Assembly: GCF_030936135.1 (NCBI RefSeq)
Contig: NC_082596.1
Location: 77,902,888-77,966,887, forward strand
Source: Gavia stellata
Taxonomy: Eukaryota; Chordata; Aves; Gaviiformes; Gaviidae
Reading direction: 5' to 3'
DNA: 64,000 bases
Part shown: positions 13,627 through 25,300 of the stretch, piece by piece
How the letters are laid out: each line of letters begins with the position of its first letter
Numbering within the stretch: the first letter of the stretch is position 1
Made by a program: the position numbers and the translations under genes
Notes under the pieces: generated by a model
Told to the model about the DNA's origin: nothing
Seen by the model: only the letters and a program-made list of their open reading frames with translations
Databases searched by the model: none

Positions 13627-14439
13627 GAGGGCTGAAATGAGCTGGGCAATGTCTGCATACTGTCCTGCCCAGTTGTTGGCACTATGGGCCCTTATGACCC
13701 ACGTCCCCTTCTCCAGTTGCTGACACTTAGTCCTCTCCATACAAGCACAGGCTGGAGAGTGAGATTACAAAGGAAAAAATAGTTAAGAATAGGTTTTAGT
13801 AAGAACATAATAGAGGCCGCAGTCAATGCAGGACTTGATCAGACAACTGTATCGACCAGCAGCTTGCTTATACATGACTGTCTTCTTTTATCACCACTTC
13901 TCTCCATTTTCCCATGCTTATAACTTCCCTCCGCCCATATTGATACCTCTCTTTTTACACCCTTGTCTCCTCCCAAATAAACAACCCACTCTAGTTACTT
14001 TTCCCCCATTGGTCCTGGTTTTGCTACATCCATAACCACATTTGGTAGTTCTGATACTGTCACCTATAACAGCTCAGCCTTACGTGATATTATTGATATG
14101 GTAACCTGGACACTGTTTTCCTTCTGAGATTGCGTTCCCCAAAATGACCCCAATATTCCCCTCCAGTTACCTGTGGAGTTTGTCCTTCTCTCACATAGTT
14201 CCCTATAACAAACTGTGAAATCCAGCCACTTCTCAGGGTGCTACACTGTAAAGTTTGTCAGCTGCTCACTCTGCTATTTGTAATAGTCAGCAATTGATCT
14301 TGTTTTCTCATGGTCTGTTCTGTTACCCGAGCCTCAGCATGGGGCCTAGTCATCTCCCTACATATTTCAGTGGGGAATGTAACCCATCATGTGTGCTGGT
14401 GCAGAAATCACAGTAAAATACAAATAATGTGTCTCTTGC

Positions 14440-14842
14440 ATGGAATCTCAGAAAACCCGGTTGGAAAGGTCTTCTGGAGGTCATCCAGGTGAATCTTGAG
14501 AATTGCCAAGGAAGGAAATTCACTATCTCTTTGGGCAACCTGTTTCAGTGCTTAACTGCTCTCACCATGGAAGAATTGCTTCCTTACATGTCACTGGCAT
14601 TTCTCTTGTTATACCTTGTTGCTGGAGAAGTTTCTTGTCACTTCACTGTGCACATCCAACCAGAGTCTGGTGCCATGTTCTCTATAACCCAGTTTTAGTT
14701 ACTCTAAGACAGCCGTTAGATTCCTTCTTAGCCTTTTCTTCTCCAGGATAAGCCAGGTCCACCCCTCTAGCCAGCCCCAGCCACATGGCCATCTTGGTGG
14801 CCCTCCACCAGGTTCACTCCAGGTGGCTTCACGTCTTCCTGG
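14440..14842 (-). mobile_element. CR1 LINE 3' fragment, antisense, degraded
   Basis: On the plus strand the order is the reverse complement of CR1: GGTTGGAAAGGTCTTCTGGA, a GAAATTCACTATCTCTTTGGGCAACCTGTTTCAGTGCTT segment, GAATTGCTTCCTTACATGT, CCTTTTCTTCTCCAGGATAA and CATCTTGGTGGCCCTCCACC. The copy covers the end of ORF2 and the 3' UTR, with many substitutions and small indels. Confidence 0.85.
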
Positions 14843-16369
14843 AACACAGCGTGAAAGGGAAGTTTGCTCCTGTACCATATGAAGTCCCCTTTCCCTATCC
14901 CATTCATATCAGCAACGTGTCTGGTTCAGGGGAAAGACCAGGCAAAAAAGTCAATGAAAATTAACCACATTACTTAATGAAAACAGAATTCAGCTGCATT
15001 TCCCCATAAATGGTTCTAAGAGACTATAGGGGCATAGAGATACATCAAATACATTACCACTTTCAATTCTATGGAATCACTTCCCCTAAATCAAGGCTAT
15101 CTCTTGTGCAGAGAAACAGATGGGACAGTCTTGGATTTAAAGCATAAGAGGCAGGGAAGTTATTACAGAGCTTTAAATGAATGGAAAGATACTGTCAGAA
15201 ATTCAGAAAAGGAACTCTATACCACCTGACCAAGGATGTTAGTATTGTCTGAGTTGCTAAGCAACTATATAATAGTTATTCATTTCAAGATTAAGTAAAT
15301 TTTGTCATTTAAAGAATGAATTACAGTCTAGTCTGTATTATTTAGAGGAAACCAAAATTTACTTTGTAGTGATATAGTACTTCTCACTCTTTCGCTTTAC
15401 AGAGGCCTGCCACTAACACTTTCATACACTGGTAAAGAAATATAAAATCCTTAATCCAAATTTGGATACTCAGATAGAAGCAGCCTTCTTTCCTCAGTTT
15501 TTCCCCTTTCCTTGAGATGTTTTAATATCACCAAACCTGAAGTTGATCTTTACCACTCCAGTCCTCCTTTTTTTGTATCTGCATCTCTGTCAGCATATGA
15601 CAGAAAGATGTATTATAGTAATCAGTGTTCTGCTGAAGGCACAGGATCTTGTTTGATGCTTATGAGATTTATGAGCTAAACTAAGTCCTGGTCAGCATAG
15701 ATGTTAACTATTTCAAAAAATGCTGTTGAAACCATCCAGAATACTATCTTTTAAAATGATGACATATTAAAATAATTTACAATTCCCAGTTTGTAGCGCT
15801 GGAATAGATGACAAAGTGTGTTCGGACATTTTGAAGGTTGTTCCACCACCTCAAGATAAACAAGAGAATTTAGTGACATGAAGAAACATGCCATAGAGAA
15901 AACCACACAGGATAAGAGGGGAAATGATTTAAAAGAAGATCAACAGCTTAATACACTTTCAGATTTAAGTATCTATTTATGCCCTTTTGTGATTTGTATC
16001 ATATAATAAATCTGTACCACATACTTAATAGTAATGCATAGACCATTACATAACTTCGTATCAGTTAAAAAGATTCTGCTTTTGACTGTACCATCAATAC
16101 AATGGGCCAAATGATAATTGTCAACTAGTAAAAACTGGAGAGGTTTTACAGATCTCAACAGATCAATTTGCACTGGTCAAGCACATGATTAATTTTTCTT
16201 TGTACAGCAATCTCCTCACTTGGCACTTCCCAACTGCTGTTTGGGGAAGGAAGGTGATTTAACATTTGCAGTCTACCTGGGGATTTGTTTATTTTTTAAT
16301 AAGGAAAAGGTTCTTCTGGGTGTTATTTGAGGGTGAACAATATCCCTAGAACTTACTCAAAGAGCAGCT

Positions 16370-16720
16370 CTTAAGCACACAGCCGCATCATGAATATTTA
16401 TCCGGCTGCACGCAAAAGCTCTGAGCATCTTAGCTACGCTTTTCTCCTTCTGTGAGATACCCTCCTTTGTTGGGAGAGCGCTGCCATAGCAACGAAGGGC
16501 AGCAGAAGGCAAGGGGGCTGACAGGCATGTTTATAAAGCAGGTTGGATTTTCTGGCTAATTAAAAGGTTTTGTGTTCTGGGTCACCTTGTAAATGAGATA
16601 TGATGCTCAGAAAGCTGTGGCCAAAGCTGCTCGGCAGAAAGTGAAACAAATGCACAAAGGTTCTTCTGGTGTTTACCCTTTCTGGAACACAACCTGTAAT
16701 TTTCATGGTAAGCAATTGCT
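16370..16720. promoter_or_regulatory. Candidate conserved non-coding regulatory block
   Basis: This non-repetitive block has motif-like content: an X-box-like RFX site GCTGCCATAGCAAC (16480-16493, one mismatch to the palindromic consensus), a homeodomain-type TAATTAAAAG near 16557, and a GTCACCTTG nuclear-receptor-like half-site near 16580. No open frame fits. Its base composition and lack of repeat decay suggest constraint, which is an inference to be tested by alignment. Confidence 0.35.
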
Positions 16721-17914
16721 CTAGAAAATTGGCCGTTGGGTCATCTTGCTAAATAGACAAAAGTTGTTTTTATGAGCCAGACTGTAAAACGGTTCACACT
16801 GGGTCTGGTGAGTGATTTGTATCAGTGGACTTCTGCCCTCAGAATTCTTTTGACACACTTGCTGAAATGCATTAAAATTAATTTTAACACAGCCTGAATG
16901 AAACAGATTTGAGCAGCTCCGCAAGCTAATGGCGCTTCAAAATATTTTCTCATCTTGATCAGTTCAACCCTCTTTCAGTTTAAGGCTGGCATGTTTTTTG
17001 ATTTATCTGTGCTGTACCTGTAAAGCATTTCTAGTCTACCTGAGGAACAGGTATGGAGGCAGCTGTACCCTGGTTCCTACATTTCCTCTACCTGTGGCCT
17101 CTGTTTATGTTTCTGATTCACTTTATAACTCTGCAACTTCAACCACACTTGCCACAGGAATATGGTGAATATTAGTATTTGCACTGCTCTTTGGAGATGC
17201 TTCACCCTCACTCCTGTGATTTTCTTGACGACAGCGGGCTGGTAGCATTCAGTTTTGAAATGCTGCTTCATCTAAATGAGCACCAAGGAGACTTTTACTC
17301 TTAAAAACTGTACAGGGTGTATACATGGTAGACTCAGACTGCACCAGGGCCGCCTCCTGATACAGGGTAGGGATGTTGTGGGAATGTGTACCTGCAGGCA
17401 GGACCTTAAGAGCCCTCCGGGGCCCCTCAGTTAATGCACAGCCTGGCATACCTGCACACAGCACCTTGGCGTTGCATATGCATATCTGCAAGTAGACTAT
17501 TTTGCAGCTGGTAGTGTTTATCCGGAATGTTGACAAGGACATCAGGATGGACTTCTGTACCTCACAGGCTATTCCCAGCATGCCATTAACAAGACTTACT
17601 CCCTTATGGTTTTGGCTTTGTTCCTGTCTTCCTTTAGCAACGTGCATCAGTCGCTTGCAGAGAGAAAACATGGGATATGGTGAATCATTGCTTTGGTAGC
17701 TCAGATCAGGTACATAACTGCTCATAATCGCTCATAAATTTGGGGGTCGTAAGGTTTAGTTTTCAAGTTACATCAGAACCAGTGTGTCTAACACCTACTT
17801 TTGGACTTTGCCTGATTTTTAGTGAAATGTTTTAACCTAGCTCAAGTTTTATAACTTAGTCTAAGAATGCCTGAGTGAAACTTTATGGTCTCCAATACTA
17901 AGAATTTTGCAGGA

Positions 17915-17967
17915 ATGTCGTAAGGCTGGTAGGATGATCTAGTCTCTTCTGGCCTTATACGTAAACT
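17915..17967 (+). repeat. Possible short CR1/L3 3' tail
   Basis: The string GGATGATCTAGTCTCTTCTG followed by GCCTTATAC resembles the 'gatgatctaatggtcccttctggcctta' end of old CR1/L3 elements. Only about 50 bases support it. Confidence 0.3.
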
Positions 17968-19999
17968 TTTTTTTAAAACTTCTTTATCTTCTTTCTAATT
18001 CTTTTGGTTTAATGTCTGTAGTCACTCTAGTTTTGTGATTTTTTTTATCTTAGTTACAATAAAACTAAATGCTGGTGTTGTATAAGAGCTAGAACTGTAT
18101 AAAAAAATCCAATCAATTTGCATATTCTCTCTGCAGTGTTTGGGCAGCATCTTCCTTTAAGACACATTGGTCCTTCGAAATTAGCAAGCAATTTACTGGT
18201 CAGTGCGCCTAAACAAGAAACAGGCAGTAAATCAATGCCTGCACTCAGGTCCCTGGGCTCTACAGTTATTACAAAAGCTGCAAAATTAAACAAGATTTTT
18301 ATTCTACCATTCAGGGTCAATTAAGACCAATGGAAGAATGAGAGAATATTGTCAGTTCTTCAGGCAAATCTAAACCTTTCCTCCCGCCCTTTCTGGTGCT
18401 GCCTCAGAACTGTTGCAAAGACTACTACTGCAAAAACAGATCAGAGTAACCTTTTTGCCTGTCCTTCAAATTAATATCACCTCTCCCAAAACACCGCTGC
18501 CTGGGCAGTAATTTTTTCTGTTGCTATGCCCAGAAGATAAATCAGCCCCAGTAATTTGCAGAAAATTATAATTATTAATGAGTCTTGAGGATGCCTTCTT
18601 TGAAGGAAATACGTATCTGATTAACCATGTATTTGATTATTAGGACTATCTTCAACCCCCTCTTATTCTACTGATAACTGGACAAAATTGTATGGAAAGT
18701 GTTCTGAAGTTTTCTAGCTCTTCAGTGTACCAGATCACTTGCAGAAAACAGACTAGCAAAATTGTTATAATTCACTTCAGTTTTTAATAGCTCTCTTGTG
18801 CTGTAGCTTTAATCTGTATGCAATTACTAAAGCACTGAGTAAAGAAAGCAGCTGTTACAGCTCATGGAGCTACAGTATGACCAGAGCTTTCTGATGAATG
18901 TGCAATACTAATGCACAAAGTGTATATATTCACTTATAAAAATATAAATTATTATAAAATATAGATTTATAGTTCAAAAAAGGCTCCCAGGTTCTTACAT
19001 GAGAAAATTTCAGTACAGTATGGTATGTACAGTACGGTGTGGTAGTTAATTAATCAGAAACTGAAAGATGCAAACAGTTCGATGACTGCATACCTGTATA
19101 TTTCAATACCATTTTTATATGTATTTACATATAATTGCTAACATGCATCTGAGGTTATTCAAATGATTGTTTGTACAACCACAGGCCATGCCAGTTTGAA
19201 CTTTTACATATTCATTTCAGTGTGTCTGTGTTTACTTGAACAGCCCCAGAGTGCAGTATAGATAAGAAAAGGAAATGCCAAAGCTGTGAGATAGACGTTC
19301 CTTTTCCCGTCCTTTTCAAAATGCATTTGATCTAGTTCCCAGGTGGTTTACAGGGGTGAGTTTACATGATACAATATTAAAACTTAGTCTATTAAGCTGT
19401 TTTCAAAGCAAGTTTAATTTTGTATCATCAGTGGCAAGAGGACTTAGCCAAAGCGATGTGATTTTATGCTGGAGGATCCCTGGGCAAAGTAGGATGTCTT
19501 TATATCTCTCAGTTTAATATTTACTCTTAAAAAGAGTACCTGATGCAGCAAAGCAGAAGAAAACGCTCCTTGTTGTCCTTTGCCATCATGTATAAAAGAG
19601 GATTTTAAAACATTCTATCGATGTTGACAAAAAATAATTTCATCCTCTGAAAAAATATTGGAGGATTTTATATATGAACCCTGAACTGGCATATACTTTA
19701 TGCAAATATTTGTTTAAAAGCTGTGTATGTTGTCTTTTCCTTAAATAGCATGGTTCTGGATAAATAAAGTATGTGCAGAAATCTTTGTAGGACAGGAATC
19801 TGACTTGCCCAACTACATTTTTAATCCTGAAATGATAAAGAAGAACTTTTCAACCATCCGGAACAGCAAAAGCAAGATTATATATTAGGGAAAGTATGTA
19901 TTAGGGAAAAGCTAACACAGCTTTTGGTACAGGGAAGGCTGTTGGAGTTCTCTAAAGGGGTATGTGAGTTTTTGGACATCAGTGATACATAGATGAACT

Positions 20000-20470
20000 C
20001 TGTTTGTATTCCCTGATGGCCTCAACAAGATCCCTTGTTAAAGAATCTTAAAGATCAGTTTAGAGGAGAGTGGCAAGTATGATCTGAAGTACAAAACAGC
20101 TTCTGTATGAGGAGCAGATAAACAAAGAAGCCTTCAGCCTGGAAAGAAGATGATTGGGAAGTGAATATTACAGTAATCTATATAACCATAAGTGACGTGA
20201 AAAGGAGAGATAGGAGATGCCTGCTCCCTATCACTTCTAGTGCTAGAACTAAGAATTAAATTAGTGGATGGCTGATATGAAACAAATGGAAGCAGACATT
20301 TCTTCACATAATGCAAATATAAACTGTGGAACTCCTCGCCATGAGGTTTTATAGATGTTAAAGTTTAAAGGAGTTCAAAGTGCAGCTCAACAAATTCATG
20401 GAGGAAAAAAAAAATCCATTGATATCTATAAAGCTCAAATGTAATATATATCAGGATGAGGATGTCTCTA
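20000..20470 (+). mobile_element. Old degraded CR1/L3-like LINE 3' fragment
   Basis: Sequence around 20300-20410 (TTTCTTCACATAATGCAAAT, TAAACTGTGGAACTCCTCGCCA, then a CTCAACAAATTCATGGAGGA segment) matches the conserved end of old amniote CR1-type ORF2 and its 3' flank. The frame is broken. It lies in the same orientation as the young CR1, about 500 bases upstream of it. Confidence 0.6.
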
Positions 20471-20987
20471 CATCCTAAATCAGTGGAGGCTAGGGGAGCA
20501 TATACAGTCACCTGTGTACTGCTACATTGTTCTGAGTCACAATTTTCTCTGTCTGAGAATCCTCTCTTCACACTTCTATCGTGTTTCTCCAGGCTGTTTG
20601 TGTTCCTCAATAATAAAGGTAACAGCAACAGCAATATTTCCATGATAAGCTTTGTAACTGATTGGTTTGTAAAATTTGGAGCCCAATAAATGAAAGAAGT
20701 GTTTTTACTAATTGCTTCCTTTCTTTTGCATTCACCATAATCTCAGTGAGTTCCAACATGTAATCATAATGGTTCTTTCCCCTCCTCTTGATCAAAATGG
20801 ACCATTGTTGCTGAACAGGAAATTAGATTTTTCGTGCAATCTTCATGCTCTGCAACCATGAGTATCAACCTGTACAGATGACAGAGCTTACACGTACACT
20901 GAGCAACCTCAGGAAGTTCATCTTCATAAAAGCAGAAAGTCTGTCCAAGGAAAAAGTGCATCTACGAAGCTACGCGTCTTCTGCAAC

Positions 20988-22097
20988 GTGACCCGCCTAG
21001 TGGATGAGGGGAAGGCTGTGGATGTTGTCTACCTGGACTTCAGCAAAGCCTTTGACACTGTTCCCCACAGTATTCTCCTGGAGAAGCTGGCGACTCGTGG
21101 CTTAGACAGGTACACTCTTCGCTGGGTTAAAAACTGGCTGGATGGCCGAGCCCAGAGAGTTGTGGTGAATGGGGTGAAATCCAGTTGGTGGCCGGTCACA
21201 AGCGGAGTCCCCCAGGGCTCAGTTTTGGGACCGGTCTTGTTTAATGTCTTTATCGATGATCTGGATGAGGGGATTGAGTGCTCCCTCGGCAAGTTTGCAG
21301 ATGACACCAAGTTGGGCGGCAGTGTTGATCTGCTCGAGGGTAGGAAGGCTCTGCAGAGGGATCTGGACAGGCTGGATCGATGGGCCCAGGCCAATTGTAT
21401 GAGGTTCAACAAGGCCAAGTGCCGGGTCCTACACTTTGGCCACAACAACCCCATGCAACGCTACAGGCTTGGGGACGAGTGGCTGGAAAGCTGCCCTGTG
21501 GAAAAGGACCTGGGGGTGTTGGTCGACAGCCGGCTGAGTATGAGCCAGCAGTGTGCCCAGGTGGCCAAGAAGGCCAATGGCATCCTGGCTTGTATCAGAA
21601 ATGGTGTGGCCAGCAGGAGTAGGGGGGTGATCGTGCCCCTGTATTCGGCTCTGGTGAGGCCGCACCTCGAATCCTGTGTTCAGTTTTGGGCCCCTCACTA
21701 CAAGAAGGACATTGAGGTGCTGGAGCGTGTCCAGAGAAGGGCGACGAAGCTGGTGAGGGGTCTGGAGCACAAGTCTTATGAGGAGCGGCTGAGGGAACTG
21801 GGGTTGTTCAGCCTGGAGAAGAGGAGGCTGAGGGGAGACCTTATCGCTCTCTACAACTACCTGAAAGGGGGTTGCAGAGAGGTGGGTGTTGGTCTCTTCT
21901 CCCAAGTGACTAGTGACAGGACAAGAGGAAATGGCCTCAAGTTGCGCCAGGGGAGGTTCAGGCTGGATATTAGGAAAAAGTTCTTTACTGAGAGAGTAGT
22001 GAAACATTGGAACAGGCTGCCCAGGGAGGTGGTAGAGTCACCCTCCCTGGAGGTATTCAAGGAGCGTGTGGATGTGGCATTGTGGGATGTGGCTTGA
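20988..22097 (+). pseudogene. CR1 ORF2 reverse transcriptase, C-terminal remnant
   Basis: This open frame encodes the palm/thumb part of the CR1 reverse transcriptase and the C-terminal region. The endonuclease domain and the N-terminal RT motifs are absent because of 5' truncation. In life the enzyme would copy CR1 RNA at a nicked target. No stop or frameshift is present across about 369 residues. It has no promoter of its own and is very unlikely to be translated. Confidence 0.85.
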
Positions 22098-22099
22098 TG

Positions 22100-22258
22100 G
22101 GCATGGTGCTGTGTGGTGTTGGGTGGGTTGTTTTTGGTGTGGGTTGTGGTGTGTTTTGTGGTTTGTGGGTGGTTTTGGTTTTTTGTGGGTGGGTGGGTTT
22201 TTTTGGTTTTGGTGGGTTGGGTTTTTTTGGTTTTTTGTTTTTTGGGTTTTTTTATGGT
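22100..22258 (+). repeat. G/T-only low-complexity expansion in CR1 3' UTR
   Basis: Between the CR1 stop codon and the conserved GGTTGGACTTGATGATCTTA tail lie about 150 bases made almost only of G and T on the plus strand, with GGG runs separated by T-rich spacers. A usual CR1 3' UTR has only a short TGGTGTTGGGT-like segment here. The stretch is therefore an insertion or expansion relative to typical copies. Confidence 0.75.
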
Positions 22259-22309
22259 TGGACTTGATGATCTTACAGGTCTTTTCCACCCTTAGTGATT
22301 CTGTGTTAT

Positions 22310-25300
22310 GTAGGAGGAGAATTTCCCAGACTGAGTAAAAAGCGATAAAGAAAGCAAGCTGTCACATAATTTATGCTTATTGTACTCTGAAAACATTTCT
22401 TGATTTGAAAGTTTTTCAAGTTTCTTAATTTGAAAGAGCTGTGAAAGAATAAATTATGTTGATTTTTTTAACATACTTCTCTTAAATAAGATTTGTTGTA
22501 TCACTGAATCCATCTTTTGTTTTATTGAGTACCAGATGCCTATTCAACTATTCATTTAAGTATTGTAACCTCATATGTGATAACCAGAAATTGTATTAAA
22601 TAGTCTTAGACCAAGTAACATCTCATGTTTGATAAGAGATCTATTGAAAGCCATTTTTATGTGCTGAAATTTCTTGGGTCTTGGGCTTTGGCCATATAAA
22701 AGAATCTCTCAAAAAAGTGAAGTATTGGTCAAATGTAATAAAATAATAGCTAAGTCTATTATTTAAAAGGTAGTAATACTTTGAAACAAATAGTAAGTTT
22801 GAAGATGGAATTTCTTATATATTTAAACGATAATCTCTTACTTCAGCAGTGTGTTTCTAAGGTGCCTATGGGTAAAATATTTTCCTGACAAAAGTGGCAC
22901 CTACCAGTGATTTTGGTGACAGACAGTTATAAGCTTCTTTTTGTTTACTGACAAGGACTGAGAATTTCCATGACAGTACAGAAATGGCTTGGTATATATA
23001 ATTACATCTATATCATCACAGGGATTTTGAATCCTTAGCAACATTCCAAATAAGTTTATGAATGTCAACAATTAACGTGAAGAGTAAATGCTATTTTTGC
23101 AGCAGAAGTGATATAAATGTGGCCCAGATTCCCACAAAGTAACTTGTTAAATAATGCAATATGACAATAATTTGGAATTGCCTTTTCCCAGATTGTATAT
23201 AAAAGTAGCTTCATCTTCCTTTGAGAAATATTTGCAGACGTTTGTTCAATATAATGACCAAATTACAAAAAGCAAGTAAATTAGATTTAGGTCATCTTTA
23301 GGAATGGGAATATTATGTGCTATTGCTTAGCACATAAAGGGACTTTTCTTTCAGGAGAAGAGAAGGAATTGTTTTGAAAATTTTCATACTGTGCAGAAAG
23401 ATGTTTCTTTTTTACTGTCTGCATTACGTCTTGTTGGGACTAAATACAATCTAGTTCTCAGTATGAAATATGTCACAATACAGAAAATACAAAGTCCTGA
23501 TTTGAATTAACAGTATTATAAGAGCTGTTACAGAAGTATCTTGTAATGTGTGCTCCTCCATTATTTTAATTAAGAAAATATACATAAGGACCTTAAGCAT
23601 ATGGAAGTAATTGAAGTACATGCCATAAACACAGTGCTTTCAGAGCAGGGCAGAGATACTCATGTCACCTTGACTGTGTGCTCTGCAGATCTGCAAGGAC
23701 ATCTGGCAACTGCCCAGAAATGCTACAGCTATTAATGATAGTAAAGTAAGAAACGACTTTGTGTTGAAACATGAGAATCCAGAAATATTCTTGGCAGTGA
23801 TATTTCTCTTTTATTAACTTGCTGTTAAGCTCAGTGTTTGGAACACTTATTACACATTTTTTTAAGTCTTTGTTTATATAATTTACCTTTTAAATACATT
23901 GATTTAGAGAGATTTCAATAAAACTGCAAGTTCAGTTAGTAGTTTCTAACTGATCTAGTTAAAATCTCAAAGATCACTCAGGGCGAAAAGAAATAGATTG
24001 CATGGTTTATTTTCTCTATTTCTATGTTCATAGCAGAGTCAAAGATGAGATTACAGATACCTGGGATAACTTTATTGGAATTATACAATAAGCACTTTCA
24101 ATCATTTGGGAACTGCATTCATTGAAGAGTAATTTATAAAAACATCACAATATAAAATATTTGTGAAATCATCAAACCATTACCACCACTTAGGAGTACT
24201 TTATCAACCAACTGAATTAGAAAGGTCAATCAATGAAAACCAAACTGCTCTGCCTAGAATGATTTTTTGCTTCAAGAAACTCTCTTCTGAATAGCGTAGC
24301 AGATTGCTTCAGGCGCACTGGTGCTTCATCTTCTTCTGAGAACTGGCTAACAATGAAAGTGCCTTGATCTGCATGAAAAAAACCTAGCAAGAGCTATGGG
24401 CTAATATACAAACAGCTGATCAGCTGCAGCATGTGACTCCTATAACAGGTATGTCTTTATCTGTTAGACTTCACAGCTTTACGTTAGGCGTTCTTCATAG
24501 GGAGGTTTAAGCAAAAAGAGGTTTCAAGGATGTGGGAAAGCTGGGCACCCAACTGCTTCTACTTCCAGTGGAAAAAGGGACAGAAAGGGTGCTGAACCTT
24601 AATAGGTTGCAGTAAAACCCTTTGCACCTTCTTGATCAGTTTCTTTTCAAGCTTGAAAAAAAAAAAATTTGATACCATCTTTTTTTATCCTAACCAGAGT
24701 ATAGGAGAACACTCTCCATCTTAAAGAAGTGTGTGCCCAGCAGCATTATCTAATATCTCTCCATTTCACAGAGTATATAACAAGGATAGTGGCTTAAAAA
24801 AAAAATTACCTGTAATAACGTATTCCTTATTATTTTCAAAAGCTTACTAAAATTTAAGGATACACTTGAAATTCTGAATGCTCACAAGCTTTGACACCAT
24901 CCTTTTAGATAAATTTGTGTTGCCCTTTAATTATATTAGATACTTTGTAGCCTGGCTGATGTATTTTTAAATTAAATTCCAAATGCACTTATTCTGGCTA
25001 CCTTTTCTTCCCTAAAACACACATAAATTACAACAGTTACCTCTCTTCCATATTATGCTAAATATGGACTCTTTGGGGCAGTTGCAATAATAGTAATACT
25101 TTGCATGGCTAGCCTAGAAACAGTAAGTGAAGCAAGCATAGAATAATGGAATAGGAAAGTGTCACAAATGTAGAACCGGAGCTGAGCAGAACAGGAAACT
25201 TGATGGTTTAGCGTGTTTTTTTTCTGTTTGGTTTTTTTTTTTAATTATTATTCCTGATGTATACATCCCCCAAGCCAAAAAAATGCTCTCTCACACAGAC

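Larger units (their letters stand above)
4500..14420. other. Intergenic, no gene recognised
   Basis: Open frames up to about 120 codons (for example near 6851-7219 and 11186-11521) show no motif or splice context. The stretch from 12.7 to 13.8 kb is somewhat richer in GC. Much of it may be unrecognised old repeat. Confidence 0.6.
14860..19990. other. Intergenic, candidate regulatory DNA, no gene recognised
   Basis: AT-rich apart from the block at 16.4-16.7 kb. A 158-codon minus-strand frame at 17249-17725 has no recognisable family. It overlaps an open frame on the other strand and lacks splice support. Confidence 0.6.
20987..22306 (+). mobile_element. Young 5'-truncated CR1 LINE
   Basis: The element begins abruptly inside the reverse transcriptase domain and ends with the CR1 3' signature (GGTTGGACTTGATGATCTTA followed by ATTCTGTG-type octamers). 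It contains one long open frame of about 370 codons from 20988 to 22097. RT motifs are [11 protein letters not shown] (residues 15-25), [17 protein letters not shown] (72-88) and the catalytic FADD (103-106). The frame closes with the standard CR1 C-terminal block [21 protein letters not shown]. The first codon is GTG, so this is not a genuine start; the frame is the C-terminal part of CR1 ORF2. The copy is dead on arrival through 5' truncation but has no internal stop, so it is relatively recent. Confidence 0.95.

Noticed and set aside
17249-17725. 158-codon minus-strand frame as a gene
   Set aside because: No recognisable motif, an open frame on the opposite strand as well, and no splice or polyadenylation context. 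It could be an old retroelement piece, but nothing supports a gene.
22007-22338. Trp/Gly/Phe-rich and Lys/Pro/His-rich frames over the CR1 tail
   Set aside because: These are translations of the G/T-only low-complexity tract and do not look like proteins.
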